DNA of 64,000 bases from Tateyamaria pelophila (GCF_019966495.1 NZ_JAIMIA010000002.1:62001-126000), one strand, 5' to 3'. Shown: positions 8,526-18,559, counted from the first letter of the stretch. Notes: generated by a model from the letters alone, not told the origin. Made by a program: numbers and translations.

Positions 8526-9644
8526 ATGGACAACAGCCCCCAAAATGACATTTTCGCCATTACCCTCCCGGGCATGGAAAACACGCTGGCCGCCGAGGCC
8601 CGCGAGATGGGCTTTGACGTGGCCAGCACCGAGCCCGGAGGGGTCACATTGCGCGGCGGTTGGCCCGAGGTCTGGCGGGCCAATCTGGAACTGCGGGGCG
8701 CCACGCGGGTTCTGGTGCGTCTGGGTTCATTCATGGCCTTTCACCTGGCACAGCTCGACAAACGCGCCCGAAAATTTCCATGGGCCGATACGTTGCTCCC
8801 GGACGTGCCAGTCCGGGTTGAGGTCGCGACGTCGCGCAAATCCAAGATTTATCATGCCGGGGCCGCCACCGAGCGGATTGCCAAGGCGCTGACCGAAAGT
8901 GCCGGCATGACCGTGGCCGCGGATGCGCCCGTCACACTCAAGATCCGTATCGACGACAACCGGGTGACGATCAGCGTCGACACCTCCGGCGAACCTTTGC
9001 ACAAACGCGGTCACAAGGAAGCGGTTGGCAAGGCGCCGATGCGTGAAACGCTGGCGGCCCTGTTCATGCGCCAATGCGGTTTTGACGGCAGCCAGACCGT
9101 CTATGATCCCATGTGCGGCTCCGGCACATTCGTGATCGAAGCCGCCGAGATCGCGGTGGGCTTGCAGGCGGGACGCGCCCGGCCCTTCGCTTTTGAGCAG
9201 ATGGTGTCCCATGATGCCGCAGCCGTGGCAGGCTTGCGCCGGATGGACCGGTCCGGCGTGACGTCGGTTCGGTTTCATGGCTCGGACCGTGACGCGGGCG
9301 CGATCCGCATGGCACAGGCCAATGCCGCGCGCGCAGGCATTGCGGATCTGACGGATTTTCAAGTCGCTCAGGCGCATGCGATCCTCCCGCCCGACGGGCC
9401 ACCGGGATTGGTGATTGTAAATCCGCCCTATGGTGCCCGGATTGGCGACAAAAAGGCACTTTACCCGGTCTACGGTCAGTTGGGAAAAGTGCTGAAAGAC
9501 CGGTTTTCGGGATGGCAGGTCGGGGTCATCACCAGCGAAGGCGCGCTGGCCAAAACAATGGGTCTGCCGTTCTTGCCGGATGGTCCTTCCATTGCGCATG
9601 GGGGATTGCGGGTCAGACTGTACAGGACGTCTACACTACCCTGA
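8526..9644 (+). CDS. THUMP-domain class I SAM-dependent RNA methyltransferase (RlmL/Trm-G10 type)
   Basis: The 372-residue protein has an N-terminal THUMP-like region (residues 1-160) followed by a methyltransferase domain. DPMCGSGTFVIEAAE at about residue 196 is the SAM-binding motif. NPPYGARIG at about 299 is the NPPY catalytic motif of N2-guanine methyltransferases. It corresponds to the catalytic N-terminal half of E. coli RlmL, without the RlmK half. It probably methylates a guanine in 23S rRNA or tRNA; the exact site is uncertain. Confidence 0.9.
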   Translation: MDNSPQNDIFAITLPGMENTLAAEAREMGFDVASTEPGGVTLRGGWPEVWRANLELRGATRVLVRLGSFMAFHLAQLDKRARKFPWADTLLPDVPVRVEVATSRKSKIYHAGAATERIAKALTESAGMTVAADAPVTLKIRIDDNRVTISVDTSGEPLHKRGHKEAVGKAPMRETLAALFMRQCGFDGSQTVYDPMCGSGTFVIEAAEIAVGLQAGRARPFAFEQMVSHDAAAVAGLRRMDRSGVTSVRFHGSDRDAGAIRMAQANAARAGIADLTDFQVAQAHAILPPDGPPGLVIVNPPYGARIGDKKALYPVYGQLGKVLKDRFSGWQVGVITSEGALAKTMGLPFLPDGPSIAHGGLRVRLYRTSTLP

Positions 9645-9650
9645 GTACAG

Positions 9651-9676
9651 AGGCGGACTAAACTCCGCCTTACTGG
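9651..9676 (+). repeat. TAAGGCGG hairpin element, copy 2
   Basis: AGGCGGA, a CTAAAC loop and TCCGCCT form a 7-bp stem followed by TACTGG. It starts 7 bp after the methyltransferase stop. It is an inverted, slightly diverged copy of the element at 9737-9763. Confidence 0.7.
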
Positions 9677-9736
9677 CAGAGATTGCGCCCTTGCCGATCA
9701 TGGCGAGGACTTAAGTGCATCTGATTGACCGCGGAA

Positions 9737-9763
9737 CCCGTAAGGCGGAGTTTGGTCCGCCAT
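9737..9763 (-). repeat. TAAGGCGG hairpin element, copy 3 (inverted relative to copy 2)
   Basis: CCCGTAAGGCGGA, GTTTGG and TCCGCC read on plus. The reverse complement matches copy 2 at most positions, so the two copies face each other about 60 bp apart. It lies upstream of smpB and could form a large foldback with copy 2 in any read-through transcript. Confidence 0.7.
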
Positions 9764-9834
9764 CTCGGTTTGTAGTCGGCGTGCCACGCGCACCCTCTTG
9801 CACGACAGGTGGCATGCGCCTACATCCGTGTCCC

Positions 9835-10311
9835 ATGGCCCAAGGTAAATCAGACCCCAACTACAAGATCGCCGCCGAGAACCGGCGCGCGCGTTTTGAC
9901 TATGCGATCGAGGATGACATCGAATGCGGCGTCGTTCTGGAAGGGTCGGAAGTCAAAGCCCTGCGCGCAGGCGGAGCCAACATCGCCGAAAGCTATGCGG
10001 CTGTTGAAAACGGTGAGCTGTGGTTGGTGAACTCCTATATCGCCCCCTACACACAGGCCAAATCGTTCAAGCATGACGAACGCCGCCGTCGTAAATTGCT
10101 GGTCACCCGCAAACAGTTGGGCAACCTTTGGAATGCGACCCAGCGCAAGGGTATGACGCTCGTCCCGTTGGTGCTCTATTTCAACCACAAGGGCATGGCG
10201 AAGATAAAAATCGGCATCGCCAAGGGCAAGAAACTGCACGACAAGCGCGACACATCGGCCAAACGCGATTGGGGCCGCCAGAAGCAGCGCCTCCTCAAGC
10301 AGGGCGGCTGA
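9835..10311 (+). CDS. smpB: SsrA-binding protein SmpB
   Basis: The 158-residue product has the normal SmpB length. It shows the SmpB core [19 protein letters not shown], the conserved [20 protein letters not shown] stretch and the basic C-terminal tail ([14 protein letters not shown]) that enters the ribosome decoding site. SmpB binds tmRNA and starts trans-translation. An in-frame GTG far upstream is rejected because only the ATG at 9835 gives the usual N-terminus. No strong Shine-Dalgarno sequence precedes it. Confidence 0.97.
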   Translation: MAQGKSDPNYKIAAENRRARFDYAIEDDIECGVVLEGSEVKALRAGGANIAESYAAVENGELWLVNSYIAPYTQAKSFKHDERRRRKLLVTRKQLGNLWNATQRKGMTLVPLVLYFNHKGMAKIKIGIAKGKKLHDKRDTSAKRDWGRQKQRLLKQGG

Positions 10312-10436
10312 TCCCGCGCCAGTGCGCGCAAACAGCCTCTCAAGCCGGGTAATACCCGCCCGATGCGCCCGCCTGCTCTTGCCACATCTGCGCCACGACG
10401 CTACTCAAAGGCGGTCTTGCACCTTCACGAAAAAGG

Positions 10437-11300
10437 ATGAGCCCCATGCCAGATGATTCCAACACGCTGGTGTCGACCGATTGGTTGGCCGCCCACCTGA
10501 AGGACCCGGATCTGCGTGTGCTCGACGCCTCTTGGTATCTGCCCGATGCGCAGCGCGATCCGAAAGCGGAATACCAGGCGGCCCACATTCCCGGCGCGCG
10601 GTTCTTCGACATCGACGACATCAGCGACGCCCGCTCGGACCTGCCGCACATGGCGCCCCCGGTCGAGAAATTCATGAGCCGGATGCGCGCCATGGGCGTC
10701 GGTGACGGTCATCAGGTCGTGATCTATGACGGCGCAGGATTGCTGTCCGCGCCGCGCGTCTGGTGGCTTTTTCGGCTGATGGGTCACCGCGACGTGGCCG
10801 TGCTCGACGGGGGGTTTCCAAAATGGCAGGCCGAGGGCCGTCCGACCGAAGATATGCCGCCCATGGTCAAGGACCGGCACATGACGGTCCGCTTTCAGAA
10901 TCAGCTGGTACGGGACGTGACGCAGGTCAGCCAGGCGTCAAAACTGAGCTCGACACAGATCGTGGATGCCCGATCCGCGCCGCGATTCCGGGGCGATGCG
11001 CCCGAGCCGCGCGAAGGATTGCGGGCCGGTCATATCCCCGGCTCCCGAAACGTGCCGTTCGATACGCTGCTGAATTCCGACAGGACCATGAAACCTTCCG
11101 ATGAGGTCCGCAGTATTTTCGAAGCGGCCGGGGTGGATGTGTCGAAGCCGATCATCACGACTTGCGGCTCGGGGATCACCGCCGCCATTCTTGGTTTGGC
11201 GCTGACGCGCGCGGGCCACGACAATTGGTCACTTTATGACGGAAGCTGGACGGAATGGGGAATGTTCCCCACCGTGCCCGTCGCCACAGGAGACGCCTGA
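10437..11300 (+). CDS. sseA: 3-mercaptopyruvate sulfurtransferase (tandem rhodanese)
   Basis: The 287-residue protein has two rhodanese domains, an inactive N-terminal one (residues about 10-140) and a catalytic one (about 165-280). The active-site loop CGSGIT carries the nucleophilic cysteine. CGSG(V/I)T is typical of mercaptopyruvate sulfurtransferases, whereas rhodaneses usually have CRxGx[RT]. It transfers sulfur from 3-mercaptopyruvate to thiol acceptors or cyanide. The stop overlaps the aminotransferase start as TGATG, and transamination of cysteine would supply its substrate, which makes the pairing sensible. Confidence 0.9.
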   Translation: MSPMPDDSNTLVSTDWLAAHLKDPDLRVLDASWYLPDAQRDPKAEYQAAHIPGARFFDIDDISDARSDLPHMAPPVEKFMSRMRAMGVGDGHQVVIYDGAGLLSAPRVWWLFRLMGHRDVAVLDGGFPKWQAEGRPTEDMPPMVKDRHMTVRFQNQLVRDVTQVSQASKLSSTQIVDARSAPRFRGDAPEPREGLRAGHIPGSRNVPFDTLLNSDRTMKPSDEVRSIFEAAGVDVSKPIITTCGSGITAAILGLALTRAGHDNWSLYDGSWTEWGMFPTVPVATGDA

Positions 11301-12481
11301 TGTTCGAGACCCTCAAACCGCAAAAGCCGGATGCCATTCTGACACTTGTCCAGATGTTCAAGGATGATCCGCGCACCGACAAGATCGATCTGGGCGTTGG
11401 CGTTTACAAGGACGCGACGGGCAATACCCCGGTGATGCGGGCGATCAAGGCGGCCGAACAAAAACTGTGGGAGGCCGAGACCACCAAAAGCTATGTGGCT
11501 CTGGCCGGTGATCCGGGCTTTTCGGATGCGATGATCGCTCTGGTTCTGGGCGACGCCGTGCCACGGGCCTCCGTTTCCGCGGCGGCGACCCCCGGCGGCA
11601 CAGGCGCCGTGCGCCAGGCGTTCGAGCTGATCAAAATGGCACGCCCCGATGCGCGGGTCTTTGTGTCGAACCCGACATGGCCCAACCACCTGAGCATTCT
11701 CGATTATCTTGGGATGGAAAAGGTACTTTACCGCTATTTCGATGATGAAACGCGGGGCGTGGATTTCGACGGCCTGATCGCCGATCTCAAAACAGCGCGC
11801 AAGGGCGACGTGGTACTGCTGCATGGCTGCTGCCATAACCCGACGGGCGCCAACATGACCCTGCCGCAATGGCAGGAGGTGATCGCGGTGCTGCAGGAGA
11901 CTGGCGCAGTGCCCATGATCGACATCGCCTATCAGGGGTTTGGCGACGGGTTGGAGGCGGATGCCGCCGCGACCCGTGCCGTGGCCGCCGCCGTGCCCGA
12001 ATGCCTGATCGCGGCAAGCTGTTCCAAGAATTTCGGCATCTACCGCGAACGCACCGGCATCCTGATGATGATTGCCGGGGACACCGACGGTAAGGTGGCG
12101 CAAGGTGCACTGGCCTTCCTCAATCGTCAGAACTTTTCCTTCCCGCCGGATCATGGCGCGCGTCTGGTGACAATGATCCTGAACGACGACGCGCTGCGTG
12201 CCGATTGGATGGCCGAGCTTGAAGCCGTCCGCCTCTCGATGCTGGGTCTGCGCGAACAGCTTGCGCAGGAGCTGCAACAGCGCGCGGGCTCTGACCGCTT
12301 TGGCTTTCTGGCGCAGCACCGGGGCATGTTCTCGCGTCTGGGGACGACACCGGAACTGGTGCAAAAGCTGCGGGACGATCATGGGATCTACATGGTCGGT
12401 GACAGCCGTATGAACATCGCGGGCCTGAACGCGAAAACCGTGCCGATTCTGGCAGAGGCCATCATCAAAGCGGGCGTCTGA
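11300..12481 (+). CDS. Aromatic/aspartate aminotransferase (class I, PLP)
   Basis: The 393-residue protein starts MFETLKPQKPDAILTLVQMF, like the TyrB/AspC subgroup of fold-type I aminotransferases. CCHNPTGANMT contains the conserved NPTG. SCSKNFGIYRERTG holds the PLP lysine (SxxK) and the phosphate-binding arginine. The true start is the ATG overlapping the sulfurtransferase stop. It interconverts amino acids and 2-oxo acids. Preference for aspartate or aromatic substrates cannot be decided by eye. Confidence 0.92.
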   Translation: MFETLKPQKPDAILTLVQMFKDDPRTDKIDLGVGVYKDATGNTPVMRAIKAAEQKLWEAETTKSYVALAGDPGFSDAMIALVLGDAVPRASVSAAATPGGTGAVRQAFELIKMARPDARVFVSNPTWPNHLSILDYLGMEKVLYRYFDDETRGVDFDGLIADLKTARKGDVVLLHGCCHNPTGANMTLPQWQEVIAVLQETGAVPMIDIAYQGFGDGLEADAAATRAVAAAVPECLIAASCSKNFGIYRERTGILMMIAGDTDGKVAQGALAFLNRQNFSFPPDHGARLVTMILNDDALRADWMAELEAVRLSMLGLREQLAQELQQRAGSDRFGFLAQHRGMFSRLGTTPELVQKLRDDHGIYMVGDSRMNIAGLNAKTVPILAEAIIKAGV

Positions 12482-12854
12482 TGCGAGATCGGATTAGTAC
12501 CAGATAAAAATACAGGACAGTTCCCGGCCCTCGCTGGGGCAAAGCCCCTTCCCGTGTGGGAGGGTCGGGAGCAGTCCGGCGGTGCCAGATGGGTCTTGGG
12601 ATGCGTTTGAAATCGCCCTGATGGCTAACCTTACGTTGTGTGCTTCAGATCCCCAATTCATCCGATGATCCCGGCATGTCCCTTAGCTCTTCCTGAGCCG
12701 CGCCCAAATTTCAGGCGCTGTTGTTCGGGGTGACAATGTGCCAAAGGCGCTTTCTCAAAACGTACATTTTCAGGGGCAAGCAACGCATTTTTTCCCGGTG
12801 AGGGCACGCACGGCAGGGGCCATCCGTCGGTTGATCCGCAGCGCGCAAGGACCA
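12482..12854. other. Non-coding stretch with a nested inverted repeat
   Basis: No convincing gene is seen between the aminotransferase and the amtB terminator. At about 12523-12571, TCCCGGCCCTC and GAGGGTCGGGA pair with one G-T wobble, enclosing a GGGGCAAAGCCCC hairpin. No T-run follows, so it is either a structured RNA segment or a non-classical transcript end. The rest shows no recognisable feature. Confidence 0.45.
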
Positions 12855-12885
12855 TAAAAAAAGACCGGGCGCAAACGCCCGGTCA
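12855..12885 (-). terminator. Intrinsic terminator of glnK-amtB
   Basis: Read on minus, a stem ACCGGGCG / CGCCCGGT with a TTTG loop is followed by CTTTTTTT. It lies about 30 bp after the amtB stop. Confidence 0.9.
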
Positions 12886-12915
12886 GGTCTTTCAAAAGTC
12901 TGATCGGAAGGAGGA

Positions 12916-14229
12916 TCAGCCTTTTGCAAATTCGGGGTATGCTTCCATCCCCAGTTCCGACACGTCGAGGCCTGTGATCTCGTCTTCTTCCGAGACCCGA
13001 ATGCCCATGGTCACCTTCAGGATGAACCACAGCACGAGGCTCACAACAAAAGTGAAGACACCGTAGGCAGCGATACCAGTCAGCTGTGTCATCAGAGCTG
13101 CGTCGCTGTTGTAGAACACAACTGCGATGGTGCCCCAGATACCCGCAAAGAGGTGGACTGGGATGGCGCCGACAACGTCGTCGATCTTGAATTTGTCGAG
13201 CATCGGAATGGCCAGAACAACGATGATCCCACCCACGGCACCAATCCAGAGCGCGCCAAAGAGTGTCGGTGCCAGAGGCTCGGCTGTGATCGACACGAGG
13301 CCTGCCAGCGCGCCGTTCAGCACCATGGTCAGATCAGGCTTTTTGTAGAGGACCTGCGTCATGATCAGCGCTGTCAAAGCACCGGCTGCGGCGGCCATGT
13401 TGGTGTTGGCAAAGATACGGCTTACGTCCGACACGTCGCCCACAGTGCCCATGGCAAGCTGCGAACCGCCGTTAAAGCCGAACCAACCCAGCCAAAGGAT
13501 GAATGTCCCCAATGTGGCAAGGGCAAGGTTCGAGCCCGGCATTGGATTGACACGACCGTCCTTGAACTTGCCCAGACGTGGACCCAGCACGATCACACCA
13601 GCCAGGGCGGCCCAGCCACCCACAGAGTGCACGACCGTCGAGCCGGCAAAATCTTGGAAACCGGCAGCATCAAGCCATCCGCCGCCCCACTTCCAGGACC
13701 CGGAGATGGGGTACATGAAGCCTGTCAGGACAACGACAAAGATCAAGAAAGGCCACAGCTTGATACGCTCAGCGACGGCTCCCGAAACGATGGACGCGGT
13801 TGCAGCGACAAAGACCAGCTGGAAGAAGAAATCCGAGCCGATGGAGGCATAGTCCAGAGCTGCATCCGCAGCCGATATGCCAACGGCATCCAGCACCGTT
13901 TGTCCGCCGAGCGCGAAATAACCGTTGAAATCGCCGGGGTACATCGTGTTGAAGCCCACCAGCCAGTACATGATGGCAGCGATCGAGAAGAGCGCGATGT
14001 TCTTGGTCATCTGCATCGTGACGTTCTTGGAGCGGACAAGTCCGCCTTCGAGCATCGCAAAGCCTGCGGCCATGAAGAACACCAGGAAACCGGCCATGCA
14101 GAACAGCAGGGTCGTCATGATGTAAGGCCCGATTTCGTCAAAGCCCGGCGCGGCAGCATCCTGTGCCAGCGCCAGCGTCGGCAAAGCGGTCAGAGCCGTG
14201 CCAACGAGGAGAGATTTGGTAAGTTTCAT
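12916..14229 (-). CDS. amtB: Ammonium transporter AmtB
   Basis: The 437-residue inner-membrane protein has a cleavable signal peptide (KSLLVGTALTALPTLALAQ) and about 11 membrane spans. Family landmarks include GGWLDAAGFQDFAGSTVVH around the pore, WLGWFGFNGGSQ, and DDVVGAIPVHLFAGIWGT with the second pore-lining histidine region. It conducts ammonium/ammonia into the cell and is gated by GlnK. The glnK gene lies 27 bp upstream on the same strand, the classical glnK-amtB operon, and a strong terminator follows. Confidence 0.96.
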   Translation of the reverse strand: MKLTKSLLVGTALTALPTLALAQDAAAPGFDEIGPYIMTTLLFCMAGFLVFFMAAGFAMLEGGLVRSKNVTMQMTKNIALFSIAAIMYWLVGFNTMYPGDFNGYFALGGQTVLDAVGISAADAALDYASIGSDFFFQLVFVAATASIVSGAVAERIKLWPFLIFVVVLTGFMYPISGSWKWGGGWLDAAGFQDFAGSTVVHSVGGWAALAGVIVLGPRLGKFKDGRVNPMPGSNLALATLGTFILWLGWFGFNGGSQLAMGTVGDVSDVSRIFANTNMAAAAGALTALIMTQVLYKKPDLTMVLNGALAGLVSITAEPLAPTLFGALWIGAVGGIIVVLAIPMLDKFKIDDVVGAIPVHLFAGIWGTIAVVFYNSDAALMTQLTGIAAYGVFTFVVSLVLWFILKVTMGIRVSEEDEITGLDVSELGMEAYPEFAKG

Positions 14230-14256
14230 TGTCCGTATTTTCCCATGTTGGGTTGC

Positions 14257-14727
<471 letters not shown>

Positions 14728-14846
14728 TCAGCCAAACGCTTAAAAAGTAGTCATTCCAGAATCATGATCTTGACCATTAGGGGGTGTCGCAAACCCGCTC
14801 AAAGGCGATATGATACCTAAAACAAAAGGCCGGGCAGGGGTCGTTC

Positions 14847-17006
14847 ATGAGTGATTCAAAAAGAGGCAAACGGCCTCTCGTGGCTGATCGCCGCTACCCA
14901 AAGCGTAAAACTACGGCGACGGCGAAAAAACCGGTGAAAAAGCCCGCGCCCAAGCGGCGCAAAACGGTTCGTAGGCCAAGAAAGAAGGACAATATACTTG
15001 TCCGTCTGATGAAATGGCTCATGCGCGGCATCTGGGCTATTTTCTGGCGTGCCGGTTTGGTTGCGGTGCTCTTGCTCGGGTTGGCGGTTGGGTACTATTG
15101 GACCACTTTGCCGGACGTGAACGCACTGTTGGATGGGCGCGCGCGCGGCTCTGTCACCCTGAAAGATCGTGATGGCGCCACCTTTGCCTGGCGCGGGGAT
15201 CAATTTGGCGGTGTTGTGACCGCCGAAACCGTATCCCCCGCGTTGCGGGACGCGGTTGTCGCGACGGAGGACCGCCGTTTTTTCCGGCATTTTGGCCTGA
15301 GCCCCCGCGGCATCGCATCGGCGGTTCGTATCAACCTGAGCGAAGGGCGCGGGCCACTGGACGGCCACGGCGGTTCGACGATCACGCAACAAACGGCGAA
15401 ACTCTTGTGTCTGGGGGTCGAGTTTGATCCGACGCAATGGAAGACCGAAGCGGATTATGTGGCAGATTGCCGTCGTGGATCGCTCCAACGCAAGGCCAAA
15501 GAGGCGATTTATGCCCTTGCGATGGAGGTGAAATATTCCAAGAACGAAATTCTGTCGATCTACCTCAACCGGGCCTACATGGGGGGCGGTGCCTACGGAG
15601 CTGAAGCCGCTGCACAGCGTTTCTTCGGCAAGCCTGCCGCCCTGACCACACCAGCAGAGGCGGCGATGCTGGCAGGCCTGTTGACGGCGCCGTCAACGTT
15701 GTCGCCAACCGCCGATCTGGAACGCTCGCAAAATCGCGCGGCAACTGTCCTGCGCCTGATGGGCGAACAAGGATATCTGTCCGAGACGGAAGTGGCCCGT
15801 TGGCAGAATGAGCCTGCGGATCTGTCACCCGCTGCGCGCCGCAAGGCAGGTGGATATTTTGCGGATTGGGTGATGGTGTCGGGCCCCGAATTCTTTACCC
15901 GCAACACCACCGAAGACGTCATCATCAACACCACGCTGGATCAGCGCATTCAGCGCGCTGCCGAAGATGCGCTGACCTATATCTTTGAAAACAAGGTGCG
16001 CGAAGGATCCAAGGCGCAAGCGGCGATCGTGGTCATGAGCGCAGATGGCGCTGTGCGTGCGATGGTCGGTGGCCGCGAGAACCGCGTTGCAGGTGTTTTC
16101 AACCGGGCCATTCAAGCCAAGCGGCAGACAGGGTCTGCTTTCAAGCCGTTCGTTTATGCCGCGGCGCTTGATCTCGGCTATTCGCCGCTCGATATGGTCG
16201 TGGATGAACCCTATTGTCTGACTATTCCCGGATCCGGTGAATGGTGTCCTCGCAACTATACAAACACCTATTCCGGACAGGTCACGTTGACCGAGGCCTT
16301 GAAACAGTCGTTGAATATCCCGGCCGTCAAGGTGTCGGAGGCCGTCGGGCGTGATCTGGTCAGGGAAGTGGCGGCCCAGTTTGGCATCCGAGACGATCTG
16401 GCCGACGGTCCGGCCCTGGCGCTTGGGGCTTCCGAAAGCACTTTGCTTGATATGACGGGGGCATATGCCGGTATCTTGAATGGCGGCTCGTCAGTGACGC
16501 CATATGGACTGGTTGATCTGCGGTTGCAGGGAGACAGCGAAGCCTTGATGGGCACCGCGGGCGGAATCGGAGAGCGTGTCATTCAGGATGACGCCGCGGC
16601 CCAGTTGATCTGGATGATGGAAAAGGTCGTCTCCGAAGGCACAGGTCAGCGTGCCCAGTTTGAAGGCCGCCAAATTGCCGGCAAGACCGGAACGACCCAA
16701 GCCGCGCGGGATGCATGGTTTGTCGGCTTTACGGCGGATTACGTTGCCGGTGTCTGGATGGGCTATGACGACAACACGCCGCTGTCCGGCGTGACCGGCG
16801 GCGGCCTGCCTGCTGAAATATTCCGCGAAACGATGGTGCGTGTCCACGAAGGTGTTCCGATCAAACCGCTGCCGATGTTGGCGCCCAAAAGCGCACCGGT
16901 ACCGCAGCAAACAGGTCCTGCGCCGGGTGAAATGCCCCGCACGACGGAAGGATTGATCGAAAAGCTGCTGCGCGACATTCTGGGCGGCGGGTCGGCAAGA
17001 AACTGA
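14847..17006 (+). CDS. Class A penicillin-binding protein (bifunctional transglycosylase/transpeptidase)
   Basis: The 719-residue protein has a very basic cytosolic N-terminus (residues 1-50), one membrane anchor (about 63-88), and a GT51 domain with EDRRFFRHFG (about 142) and GGSTITQQTAK (about 172). The transpeptidase domain follows, with TGSAFKPF (catalytic serine about 429), SLN (about 488) and KTGT (about 612). It polymerises and crosslinks peptidoglycan in the periplasm. The sequence is closest to the short PBP1 forms. The lysine-rich tail at the N-terminus is unusually long but probably just a basic cytosolic anchor. Confidence 0.93.
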   Translation: MSDSKRGKRPLVADRRYPKRKTTATAKKPVKKPAPKRRKTVRRPRKKDNILVRLMKWLMRGIWAIFWRAGLVAVLLLGLAVGYYWTTLPDVNALLDGRARGSVTLKDRDGATFAWRGDQFGGVVTAETVSPALRDAVVATEDRRFFRHFGLSPRGIASAVRINLSEGRGPLDGHGGSTITQQTAKLLCLGVEFDPTQWKTEADYVADCRRGSLQRKAKEAIYALAMEVKYSKNEILSIYLNRAYMGGGAYGAEAAAQRFFGKPAALTTPAEAAMLAGLLTAPSTLSPTADLERSQNRAATVLRLMGEQGYLSETEVARWQNEPADLSPAARRKAGGYFADWVMVSGPEFFTRNTTEDVIINTTLDQRIQRAAEDALTYIFENKVREGSKAQAAIVVMSADGAVRAMVGGRENRVAGVFNRAIQAKRQTGSAFKPFVYAAALDLGYSPLDMVVDEPYCLTIPGSGEWCPRNYTNTYSGQVTLTEALKQSLNIPAVKVSEAVGRDLVREVAAQFGIRDDLADGPALALGASESTLLDMTGAYAGILNGGSSVTPYGLVDLRLQGDSEALMGTAGGIGERVIQDDAAAQLIWMMEKVVSEGTGQRAQFEGRQIAGKTGTTQAARDAWFVGFTADYVAGVWMGYDDNTPLSGVTGGGLPAEIFRETMVRVHEGVPIKPLPMLAPKSAPVPQQTGPAPGEMPRTTEGLIEKLLRDILGGGSARN

Positions 17007-17038
17007 ACCGCCAGTCCGGCCACGGTCGCTGACCTTTG

Positions 17039-17626
17039 TCAGCCTGCTTTTTTCAGGTCCGCGATCATGCCATCGATGCTGCCGCCATTGCGATCTATGA
17101 GCGCGCCGATTTCGGAACGTTCGGTCAGCAACAGATTGACGCCTTCGATGTACATGTTGAAAAACAGGTCCTTACCCGCCCGGTCAGAGACCTGAAACGT
17201 CACGTCAAACGGCGCCTCGTTGCGCAGGTAGGCTGTTGTTGAAACCTCGTACCAGTTCTTGACTTTCTTGACGCTGCGAACCTCAAGCCGACCGCCGATG
17301 AACTCGCGGAACCGGCTGCCGTATTTGCGGCCGATATAGCTCTGAAATGCACTGGAGAAGGCGCGCTTTTGCGACGCGGTCGCGCGACGGCCATCGACGC
17401 CCATCGCATAGGCAGCGATATACGACGTGTCGCTGTAGCGTTTGAAAATGCGCTCGAAATCGCGGAACATCGCGCTTTCACTCTTACCGGCGGCGATCAC
17501 CTTGTTGATGTCGTTGACCAGCGAATCCACGAGCTTTTTGGCGCCCGCTTCCGTAATGGCGAAGGCGGGCAAGGCTGGCAAAACCAGCGCGGCGCTCAGC
17601 CCGGAAATAAAAAACCGTCGGTTCAT
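17039..17626 (-). CDS. MlaC-type periplasmic phospholipid-binding protein
   Basis: The 195-residue protein has an N-terminal export signal beginning NRRFF and ending ALPAFA; the twin arginine could mean Tat export. The mature part matches the Ttg2D/MlaC family (FERIFKRYSDTSYIAAYAMG, WYEVSTTAYLRN). MlaC carries phospholipid between the outer-membrane MlaA complex and the inner-membrane MlaFEDB transporter. It is 2 bp downstream of an mlaA gene on the same strand. The MlaFEDB genes are not in the window. Confidence 0.9.
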   Translation of the reverse strand: MNRRFFISGLSAALVLPALPAFAITEAGAKKLVDSLVNDINKVIAAGKSESAMFRDFERIFKRYSDTSYIAAYAMGVDGRRATASQKRAFSSAFQSYIGRKYGSRFREFIGGRLEVRSVKKVKNWYEVSTTAYLRNEAPFDVTFQVSDRAGKDLFFNMYIEGVNLLLTERSEIGALIDRNGGSIDGMIADLKKAG

Positions 17627-17628
17627 CG

Positions 17629-18393
17629 TTAAAAACCCTCCGTATCCAACGCAAAGGGATCAATCTCTGCGCTTGCATCCTCTTGACCCAGTTCGAACCG
17701 GCGATTTTGCGTCGCGATGAGGCGCGCCTGGCTATAACTGTCTGCACTTCCATATAGGACGCCATCCACAGAATCCACGTAACGACCGCGCGAACTCATG
17801 CCACGGGCGACGCCAGCCCCGAGACTGACGTAACTGGCCGGGCCGTCCAGCCCAACATAACTCAGCGGATTGGTAAAGAAATCGACCAGCAAACCAGTTG
17901 TGTCCCGTTGATTCGATGGCCCGAGCAGTGGCAGTTCGATATAGGCCCCTTCGCCGACGCCCCAGACATGAAGCGTTTCGCCAAAGTCGGTTTCATGTTG
18001 CGGGATACCGAAATCCGTGGCGGCATCAAACAGACCCGCGAGGCCGAGAACCGAGTTGACCGCGAACCGAACGACGCCGAGGCCGGCACCGGGCACATCA
18101 CCTTGCAACAGGCTGTTCACGACGATCGAAGGTGATTGCAGATTGCGCGAAAAATTGACGATGCGATCTTCAATGTCGTCCGGAATAACGCTTGAATAGC
18201 CAACGGCGGTGGGCCGCAAAAGAGCTTGATCAACGTTGCGATTGAATTCATGCACCCTGCGATTCTGTGTTTCGAATGGATCGTAGATTCCGTCTGCCGT
18301 CATACCATCACCGTCGACGGTACTGCAGGCCGCAACCGCGAATATCAGCAATAATGCCGAAATGCGGCGGCTTGCGGCAAAAAAACGAGCCAA
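17629..18393 (-). CDS. mlaA: MlaA (VacJ) outer-membrane lipoprotein
   Basis: This 254-residue precursor has a lipoprotein signal ending FAVAACS, so the lipidated cysteine is at about residue 22. DPFETQNRRVHEFN is the VacJ family signature, and the region GETLHVWGVGEGAYIELPLLGPSN is also typical. MlaA removes misplaced phospholipid from the outer leaflet of the outer membrane and passes it to MlaC. It is the first gene of a two-gene minus-strand operon and is divergent from the type I secretion genes. Confidence 0.93.
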   Translation of the reverse strand: MARFFAASRRISALLLIFAVAACSTVDGDGMTADGIYDPFETQNRRVHEFNRNVDQALLRPTAVGYSSVIPDDIEDRIVNFSRNLQSPSIVVNSLLQGDVPGAGLGVVRFAVNSVLGLAGLFDAATDFGIPQHETDFGETLHVWGVGEGAYIELPLLGPSNQRDTTGLLVDFFTNPLSYVGLDGPASYVSLGAGVARGMSSRGRYVDSVDGVLYGSADSYSQARLIATQNRRFELGQEDASAEIDPFALDTEGF

Positions 18394-18559
18394 TGGAAAT
18401 CTCCGGTTAATATTCGTATGGAGTAACTATTACGTCCACAATAAAAGCTGTTACACAAGTAGTGAGCATTTGACAGATTTGTGGCACTTGCGCGACAGGA
18501 AACTCAGGCCGAAAGTGCGTCGGCTCATACCGATACGGCCAGCGAGCGAAAAGGTGCTT

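Noticed and set aside
9715-9834. N-terminal extension of SmpB from an upstream GTG
   Set aside because: The extension contains a repeat element and no SmpB-like residues; family length requires the ATG at 9835.
12658-12929. Minus-strand ORFs after the amtB terminator
   Set aside because: They run through the terminator hairpin and show no coding character.
18470-18475. TTGACA as a -35 box for the exporter operon
   Set aside because: No acceptable -10 hexamer lies 16-18 bp downstream.
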